Positions 56,676-64,000 of a DNA stretch of 64,000 bases are shown here, piece after piece (position 1 is the first letter of the stretch; the number at the start of each line of letters is the position of its first letter). The translations under genes were made by a program, and so were the position numbers. Source of the DNA: Sipunculus nudus (lineage: Eukaryota; Annelida; Sipuncula; Golfingiida; Sipunculidae). The stretch is from positions 31,706,019 through 31,770,018 of the forward strand of contig CM049306.1 in assembly GCA_026874595.1 (NCBI GenBank), given 5' to 3'. The notes below the pieces were generated by a model, which saw nothing but the letters and a program-made list of their open reading frames with translations, ran no database searches and was not told the origin of the DNA.

Positions 56676-58330
56676 TGTTACGGAACCTAATATCAACAGA
56701 TCACGTAGCCGTGACGAACACAAACCTTGCAATGGATATAAAAAAACAGATTCTGTAACACTAGGCAGCGTGAAATGTCTAGGGGAATGAATAAAGAAAT
56801 CCGTTTTTTTTATTGTTAACAAATAACTAATTTATTCTCAAAACAACCCTTACATTACAATACACTAAATCAATACAATTACACAGTACAACAACAGTAT
56901 AACAGCAAATGAATATAATCACACAGTCTAATAAACAAAGTGCACAGTTCCTGGATACCACCACTGTCACAGCAACAAGTCCTTTAAAATGTATAAACCG
57001 GATGAACAGTGTTACGGAACCTAATATAAACAGATCACGTATGTGTGATGAACACAAATTTTGTAATGGAGAAAAAAAATCAGATTCTGTTACACTAGGC
57101 TGCGGCCGGGAAATGTCTAGGGGAATGAATAAAGAAGTCAGTGTTTTTTTTTTTTGTTAACAAATAACTATAATTTATTCTTAAAAACAACCCTAACAAT
57201 ACAATACACTAAATCAATACAAATATACAGTAACACAACGTTATAGCAACAAGTCAATACAATCACACAGAAAGATAATGGTACAGTACCTCGATACCAA
57301 CACCGTCACCAAGATAAGTCCTTTGAATGTAAACTCTCGGAGAATGACAGTCCAGTGGAAAGTATTTGCAACAACACAGAAAGTAAACTGAAGTCCAAAT
57401 GTCTAAAATCCAGGAGAAAGTTCTTGAAAATCTATAATTGCCGCATTCGTCGGATAAGTTTGTAGAATCTGACACACGCTTCTACGTCCGCTGGAATCTG
57501 CTCTGCTGTCTGCCCCTGGTTCTAAAAAACAGCCCCTTTATATACTTTCACACCCAAAGCCGGGAGTTTTCCACTTATCGAACAGTCTATAAGATCTTGC
57601 ACAACACAGTAAAACACGCGTTTCAGGAATTCTCTAGAAAGACATCTCAACACCCCAGGCTCATCACGTGACCCACGACCAGGCCTGAAAACCCAAGGCT
57701 CACATGACAACGAGAGTTCAACCATTACGGATTAAACAACATGAGTTATGCCCGTGCCACACAATAAAAGGAGCACCTATAACAACAGTTCACACAAATC
57801 TTCTCAGAGAATAACAGTCCAATGTAATCACAAAATCATTCTAATGTAATCTAAAGTGAAATCCTGGCATTGATCCGAAATGCAAACTGAAGACAATATA
57901 AAATCCATCCATAAAAATTTAGAAGAAAATCTGTAACTGCCGCAATTATAGGAAAAGGTCCACTCTTCTGTGTCCGCTGGAATATTCTCTCACCTCTCCT
58001 CCCGGTTCTAAAACACAGCCCCTATTTATAACTTTTCACCCCAAGCCGAGAACTTTACACTTCCCGAACAATACAAGGAATCTAATATAATACACAGTTT
58101 ACACGCGTTACAGGAAACATCTAGAACAAAAACGATGTGTTTATACATGTCAGGGTTCACACGTGAGCCGGCCCGGCCAAGCCAGGCGAGAAAGCCCCAG
58201 ACTAGCATGACCGCTGTGTACACGTCAGACTCCACGCGTGGGCCGGGCTATGCCTCATAGCAACAGACAACGCTAGCGCTGAATAAACACACTGCTGCAT
58301 ACAATAAAAGAGAAATCTATAACAATAAGA
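56676..58330. repeat. Two successive tandem duplications
   Basis: A 333-bp unit (TGTTACGGAACCTAATAT...AAATGTCTAGGGGAATGAATAAAGAA...AATACACTAAATCAATACAA) at about 56676 is repeated at about 57009. It is followed by a diverged unit of about 460-540 bp (AACAGTCCA..., GTCCGCTGGAAT, GGTTCTAAAA(A)CACAGCCCC) at about 57340 and again at about 57800. The GC is higher than in the surroundings. It may be part of a transposable element or an LTR-like structure; no coding domain was seen. Confidence 0.65.
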
Positions 58331-58364
58331 GTGATCAAAGATAACTTAAAGATTCTTTTTTTAG

Positions 58365-59300
58365 CTCAGCTAACTGAATGTCAACTGGGGTATAGGATTG
58401 GCGCATTGTCCGTAGTCCCCCTGACTGTTCAGGTAGCCGGATAAAAAATGTAACCGTTGACCCTCAAGATTCAAAGTAAGCATCCTGGAAGGCCAATAAA
58501 AAAAAACTCACTTGGAAACCTAAAATTAGGTCACTGCAACCTATATCATTGTTTTCTATTTTTAGGGCTGTCAAATGACAGCATTTATGACAGTTATTCA
58601 ACTGTGGTTTCATCCAGTGTCCCACAATCTGGTGTGTATATTCAACATAAGCATGTTCCCTATAATAATCGACCTGTCCGTCCGCCTGTCCGTCCGTCCA
58701 CAAATTCGTTCAAGGGATGTTTTGGACTGCCATTTGAATTTTGAAACTTGATTTAAATATGGCCTCTTCTAAAGCAAGAACCCTATTGATTTTGGGGTGA
58801 AAGGTCAATGTAACAGGGTCCCCTTCTTTAAAAATATTGTTGATGGATTTACGCCAAATCTTTCATCATGAAACCTCCACCCTGCATTCCATCAGTTAGA
58901 GAAGAACCTAAGTGATATTCGGGTCACAGGGTTTGTTTCCATATGATAACACCAGTTTGGATTGAAATATTGGTTTCAAACCTGACTTATATATAACCCC
59001 CTCCATTTTTTTCATTATGGGGTTATGAGGTCAAAGGTCATTGTCAAAGGGCCCCCTTCTTAAAAAGTATTGTTGATGCATTTTAAGCCAAACTTTTTCA
59101 TCGCAACCTTCATCTTCCAAAAGTGTCTCACCTGACGATAGGGGAAGATTCTTTTCACTGTTGGGGTCAAAGGTCAAAGTCACAGAGCCCATCCATTCAC
59201 AGATTAGTTTATGAATGGGAATTTTGCTTCAAACGTGATTTATTAATAGCCCCCCCCCCCCCCACTAAAGTAAGACCCCCCCCCCCCCCCCATGAAAATG
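58365..59300 (+). repeat. Dispersed repeat copies and two poly(C) runs
   Basis: Starts AGCTCAGCTAACTGAATGTCAACTG; includes CACTTGGAAACCTAAAATTAGGTCACTGCAACCT (a decayed palindrome of the 51966 family), a GTCCGTCCGCCTGTCCGTCCGTCC run, then units of the AAGGTCACAGG family. Poly(C) runs are at 59250-59263 and 59276-59291. Confidence 0.65.
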
Positions 59301-60857
59301 CTGCTTCCACTCATGTTCTTATTCACGGTAAATATGAGCATGCATTTAAGCCGTCAAGTAGAAGGATTGAAAAATTGTTTAAAGCCATATGAAAAGGCGA
59401 TTATAGCATACTTAAGGTGGATAGGCAGTCAAGTAAGGGGACCAAGTTTATGAAAGGTTGCCTAGATAAGTGACAGGGGGATGGGCCCAGTGACGCTTGT
59501 AATATTGCTTATGCACTAAACTTCCTCTCGCTGTGTCGCTGTTACCAGAGAACTGTGACGTTTGTGACTATTGTGGTATTACACTTTTAAGGAAACTTAC
59601 TATAACCAGACGATTTTTTCTGAACTGATGTAACTAATATCCCATATCATGTATCGATGTTAGCGTGGGAACGTATGGAAAATGTTTAGGGAACCCAGGT
59701 GTTTTATTTGATGTCGGTTTCAGTTCAGTCGTAATTCTGTGAGAATCGTTTCTTGTCAGACTCGTCAGAGTTAGTCTAGACAGTTTCCTGTAATGCATTT
59801 GCAAGCACTTTTTTATACTCTTGTCTCAGGAGGCATGTCCATCTAATTACACATGGATTGAACGGCAGATCTCCATAATATTGTAAGACAATAAGGCAGA
59901 AGCGGTCAGGATGTGTGACGTAGGCATGAGTATATATACTGAGGGCACAAGGGAAAAAAGGTCAGCATGCTATTTAGTGGCAACTAGCAGTTTGACGGTC
60001 CAGCTGACGGTATGTAATTGTCAGTGTACCGATCAGCAGAGGGACGATTTCCCAGTGTATCAAATGTCATAGTCTGCGGGCCGCCAGCGTAGCTTACTTA
60101 CGTACGTGTGTGTTTACAGACGGACTTGTAAATAGCCGATTGTTGGTGAACAATACATACCCTGATCATTTTGGGCTACCGAGCAATGTCGTGAGTTGCG
60201 GCATGTTGGTTTACAGATACTTGATTTATCCAGAGTGAATTACAGTGGCAGCTGCATGGTTAACAGACATACTAGAGTGAAAGCTACGAGCCTATCAGTC
60301 AGTGTTTTGGCGAGGCGCGATCTAAGAGAGAGAGAGAGAGACTGTGTTTAACCAGTGATTTGTTCGATGATGAGAAGCGTTTGTTTTTAATGTATTCTTG
60401 TGTTATCTACAAGGACACAGGAGAACATTCCTAGGATGTCACGTGCTCGACGGTCATGTGACCAGCGGCATTGGTGCTTTGCGGACGTCCGGTGTTGTGT
60501 GAAAGAGAAAAAGTCCGAAACAGGAAACCAAAATAATTTCAGTCAGTTATGTTCAGTTTATTTACTACTGATAGACCTTCATACAAATCTCGGCAGTGAT
60601 ATGACCATTAGGAATAGATATAATTCGTATTTTGATTATTTCTGTACTCGGAGAAAACACCCCGGTTCACATCAATAACATTTGTAATTTTCAGCATCCT
60701 TAGGATATGATTAACACCAAATGAATATTCGAGACTTTTCTTATTGACCATGGTGGCGTAAAAATTCACATGTTCAACACTCATTATATTTTACGACAAA
60801 TGAAAACTAAATGTCACCAGTCCATCAGTCAAATTTGGTTTCAATCATGGGCGACAA
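59301..60857. other. Intergenic DNA between repeats and P450 copy B
   Basis: A (GA)n tract lies at 60325-60341. A short open frame starting at ATG 60436 (about 80 codons) is not recognised. From about 60700 the sequence aligns, inverted, with the 3' flank of P450 copy A. Confidence 0.5.
59917..59940 (+). promoter_or_regulatory. Possible CRE plus TATA core promoter
   Basis: TGACGTAG is followed after a few bases by GTATATATACTG. The downstream sequence to 60700 shows no convincing exon, so the promoter reading rests on motif spacing only. Confidence 0.2.
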
Positions 60858-61068
60858 TCATTCTCTCCTGGTGATTGTGCAATAAAATGGCTTCGGAGTT
60901 ACTATTATCTTGCATTCAAAACCGCGTGGGTCACATGATGGTGTCACGTGGCCATGAGCGGGAAGGAACGAAAACTTATGCCACAGAGTAGCGACAAACA
61001 AGAAGACACGATTCTTAGCAAACACTTCTCCAACGCATGAACGCGGGCCTGCACCGAATGGAAAAAAC
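60858..61068 (-). CDS. P450 copy B, exon 6 (haem-binding end)
   Basis: Reads FFPFGAGPRSCVGEVFAKNR and ends ITRRE then stop. Acceptor TCTTTTCAG. It differs from copy A at about 14 of 69 residues, mostly between LWxKFSFLPA and VTPKPF. Confidence 0.94.
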
Positions 61069-63471
61069 CTGAAAAGAAAATTTGCTTCGCTGTAGCGGAA
61101 TTTAATTTTTTTTAAATGTATCGGTTTCCTAATGTACATGACTGCTTTAATTACTTCCGCCGGGAGTATGGGTTCATCCCCGTACGATTGCAATCATTAA
61201 CGGAATCTCATGGTATATTCAGGGAATGGGTCAGTGAAGAAACTATTACATTTTGGTGGGGATCAAACTCATGATCCGAATTTAGGAACGTCATCAAGGA
61301 ATATTCACAAATGTTTAGTCACTTATGATTAATTGAACCTGAAATTGGACACAATAAGTGAAAGCAAGCACGGTTTGCGATGCATCACAGAATAGAAACT
61401 CCTACTTCGTTGAGGGTTGCATTTCTTACAATGCAGAATTCTAGTTAAAACTTGTACAAAGAATAAAGGGGTTAAGGACCACTTACCCTATACGCCTTCG
61501 GTCATTGGCATCCAAAAGCTTTCCCTCCTCATCCAAGAATCGTTCTGGTCTGAAGACCCAGGGATGATCCCACGTTCTGCCGTGATTAGCCTCCCAGATG
61601 TTAAGGATCACCTGTGACAAAAATCTGTGTGTAAATACCTACCAGGTTATCATTTACGATATATCAGGTGAAACATAATTGTCAAATAAAGGTGACAGTA
61701 ACATCCAGAAGGGACACTACTAAATCCGACAAGCATTATGGAACAGTGTCAGACTACATTCATTTACCTCTGCATTCTTAGGGATATCATGCCCGCCGAG
61801 GGTTGTATCTCTGATGGTAGAGCGTGGCACAATTGCTAATACCGATACAAAACGTAATATTTCCAGTACAGTAGCGTTAAGGTAGTGCATGTCAGGTCGG
61901 TGATGAAGGTTCGGCATTTGGCTCCGCCCAATCACTCTGTCTATCTCCTCCTGTAGATCCACTTGGACCGACGGGTAGTGAAGACACACCAAAATAAGAG
62001 AGGTTAACACTGACCATGTAGTCAATGCACCTGCAACAAAATGGCGTCTTTAATGATGTGGTAATATACGAATATCGAAAGAAGCTCCAGATTGTTAAGA
62101 AATGCTATGGCTTTTCACTCAAGAGAAATGAACAGATTAGATGCATTTTAATTGAGAAAGACATCCGCAAGCAATTACTAATTAGTCAAAATAAATTTAG
62201 TTTTTTTTGTGATTGAAGGAACATCCTTCTTGTGTGTATTTCCTATAATAAGTATTAATGATGATTTATAGACCTCAGCCTAGAGGATTTTTTTTCAGCG
62301 AGGGATGTATTTGTCGGTGCAACCATTCGGCCATCCGTTAATCTGACAAATATTTGATTGTTAAAACGAGAAATGTGAAATTCAGCTTTGTACGGGTCTT
62401 TGAGAAATCTAGAAAATCAAATGTTATATAAATTACGACAGTGAAGCATATGCAAAAGGTTCTTGAAGGCCCTAAGTTTAAAATAAAATCACATATTATA
62501 AATATGTTACCAAATGTTGCCGTTTTCCAATTAAGGAAAACATACATCATTGTATATAACTCATACAACGTCATGAACCAATATGCTTGATTACTCATAC
62601 TATTGACTGTATTGACTGTATAACATAAAATAGCCTTGGATAATTTTATCAATGCTGTCACCGTTGGAGCTCATAATATTTCTACAAAAAAATAAAGTTT
62701 ATCATTATCTTATAGAAACACTATATACATTCATTTCATTGTTTAAAAAGGTTTTATATTTTGACAATATGGTGTTGTATTGTTGAACTGATCAATAAAA
62801 TATGTAACTATTTATTTTAGGAGATTCAAACACAAAAAAAATGTGTATATTGCCATCTAGGTCGTTTTGAATTAACAGGTTAACCTTGTGTCCTTTTGAG
62901 ATCGTCCTTTACTACAGATTGTTCTTTAATTGCTAGCTTTCCACCTTAATTATCATATCAGAGAATGTGTCCATTTCTTTTTACTTAAGGCATCTATCTA
63001 TATATGATATCACTTAGTTGACACTTCGGCTTGTGGCACTACATAATTACTGATTGCTTATGATCCATTTGATTAATGTGAATCAATGGGAATTGTACGA
63101 TGCTTTCAAACGTTTGAATTGCATATTTCAAATATCGCTTTTTCTTTTTGTGTGATCAAATCAAGATCTTACTCAATTTGTGTCTCAGGTCTCAGGTCAG
63201 TGTTATACATTGTATGACCATGGACTAAGAAATACATCGTTCCAATTTTTTATGGTTTCATATATAGGTCAAGCTTTGCTCTCGCGTTATGCTAGTAAGT
63301 TGTTTTCGCTGAGGTATATAGACATAACGAACCCCCAATGAACAGATCCATCATAGACCCCAAGATATGTTCGTCACTGATCTGTGGTTGTCCACTTTGC
63401 TTTACGTCTTCCTGCTGAGCCTTAATCAGCGTGTCTAGGTATCCTCTCACACAAGCGGGATCAAAATTTGC
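60858..63471 (-). CDS. Cytochrome P450, copy B (exons 3-6; 5' part outside the window)
   Basis: Paralogue of the gene at 2500-8265 on the opposite strand. Exons 63471-63333, 62030-61768, 61611-61487 and 61068-60858 have the same lengths (139, 263, 125, 211 nt), phases and splice sites as copy A, and join to 245 residues with an open frame. About 80% of residues are identical by hand count. The K-helix E-I-L-R, PERF and the haem loop FGAGPRSCVG with its Cys are intact, so the enzyme should be functional if exons 1-2, expected beyond 64000, are intact. The I-helix reads G-G-A-L-T-T, so it too lacks the usual acid. It is an ER monooxygenase of the CYP1/CYP17/CYP2 type; substrate unknown. Confidence 0.9.
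61487..61611 (-). CDS. P450 copy B, exon 5
   Basis: Encodes VILNIWEANHGRTWDHPW, PERF and the meander. It differs from copy A at only two residues (Ile to Arg, Thr to Asn). Acceptor TTGTCACAG, donor GG|GTAAGT. Confidence 0.93.
61768..62030 (-). CDS. P450 copy B, exon 4
   Basis: I helix (G-A-L-T-T-W-S-V-L-T), helix J/K with E-I-L-R, and beta-1 segment. A 31-residue middle block, including QEEIDRVIGRSQMPNLHHRP, is identical to copy A, while both ends differ strongly. Acceptor TTGTTGCAG, donor GAG|GTAAAT. Confidence 0.92.
62031..63332 (-). other. P450 copy B intron 3
   Basis: At 1.3 kb it lacks the TA tract and repeat expansion of copy A. The two flanking parts align with copy A intron 3. No gene inside. 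Confidence 0.7.
63333..63471 (-). CDS. P450 copy B, exon 3
   Basis: Starts ANFDPACVRGYLD and ends MMDLFIG plus one base. Acceptor TGTTATAG, donor G|GTTCGT, the same unusual donor as copy A. Confidence 0.88.
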
Positions 63472-64000
63472 CTATAACAGAAAATTAGTATAAGCCAGCA
63501 CCTATATCTATTATATCAGGATTAAGTCAAATAAGAGGACATCGAAGTATAACTTGAGTGAATCACGTTTTATGAAACCACTAATAATCATTCTCAACAA
63601 CCGATTGAGGGAAAGACAAGAAAATGCTTAACAACATTAACGTTACTACCTGAGATGGTAAAGTCTGTTTCCTCCCCATCTGTCCCCTCCGCAGCCACCT
63701 TTCTAATTTAGTTAGGCATTCACTGTCTGAAACTTCAGTGGTTAGGGATTTACATATGACAACCACATTTAATCGAAACCCGATTATGTGATTCTGCATA
63801 ATCATTTAAGGAGCACTTTAAGCTTTAAGTAACGCTTGCACACCTGACTACAGATGACCTATCTGAAAGACTACCTGTCTAAAAAACACCTGTTTATTAA
63901 GACCACCCGGAAGTGAACCGAAAGCACTCGCATTTATTTCGACTTACCTTTCTAATAAGACCAGTCCTATAGGTGGTTCACTGCATATGCACTTACAGTC
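63472..64000 (-). other. P450 copy B intron 2 (partial)
   Basis: The last 100 bases align with intron 2 of copy A (GGACTGGTCTTATTAGA shared). Exon 2 should begin shortly beyond the window end, so the GC donor cannot be checked here. Confidence 0.65.

Larger units (their letters stand above)
60700..64000 (-). repeat. Right arm of the large inverted P450 duplication
   Basis: The reverse complement aligns with 3640-8420 across exons, introns and 3' flank. The arm continues past the window end. Confidence 0.85.

Noticed and set aside
56909-57160. Overlapping frames on both strands as genes
   Set aside because: They follow the tandem duplication and have no conserved protein features.
60436-60678. 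Short open frame beginning MSRARRSCDQRHWC as a small gene
   Set aside because: No recognisable domain, no splice or codon evidence. Length is within chance expectation.

Overview
This window looks like nuclear DNA from an invertebrate animal, most likely a bivalve or other mollusc. It is AT-rich and intron-rich. It is crowded with diverged tandem repeats, Helitron-like and hAT-like elements, TA microsatellites and long poly(G)/poly(C) runs. The GCTCAG...GTCCGTCCGTCC dispersed repeats look like those I associate with bivalves, but the species cannot be named from sequence alone. No bacterial, organellar or viral gene was recognised. All coordinates were worked out by hand.

There are three protein genes. 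(1) 2500-8265 (+) is a complete six-exon cytochrome P450 of 499 residues, of the animal microsomal CYP1/CYP17/CYP2 type. All splice phases join, and intron 2 has a GC donor. (2) 23481-49873 (+) is a complete six-exon OGFOD2 gene (2-oxoglutarate/iron oxygenase family, 344 residues). Its coding exons are spread over 26 kb of introns full of repeats. (3) 63471-60858 (-) holds exons 3-6 of a second P450, the inverted paralogue of the first. Its exons have identical lengths and its introns are alignable; exons 1-2 lie beyond position 64000. The two P450 copies point tail to tail about 52 kb apart, with OGFOD2 between them. Their protein differences cluster in the predicted substrate-contact segments.

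The rest is mostly mobile-element and satellite DNA. Helitron-like elements lie at 8507-9601, 19383-20825, 34628-36802, 35758-36428 (nested) and 39158-41400. hAT-like non-autonomous elements lie at 1-93 (one end only), 19051-22836 and 38968-42067, the last with a perfect 8-bp target duplication. They share CAGGGTTGG-type ends but carry different short repeated words near the ends. A long-terminal-inverted-repeat element of Mutator-like form lies at 15106-16937, and a 121-bp foldback element at 14641-14761. Minisatellites are at 12041-12680 (20-bp unit) and 25484-25990 (33-bp unit that reads as a decayed 11-residue peptide repeat on the minus strand). A dispersed tandem repeat at 51966-52980 carries five perfect AGGTCAnnnTGACCT palindromes, the estrogen-response-element consensus.

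Functionally, the P450s are expected to be ER-membrane monooxygenases that arose by local inverted duplication. OGFOD2 is an unrelated neighbour. No evidence was found that the three genes form one pathway. No tRNA, rRNA or CRISPR array was seen.
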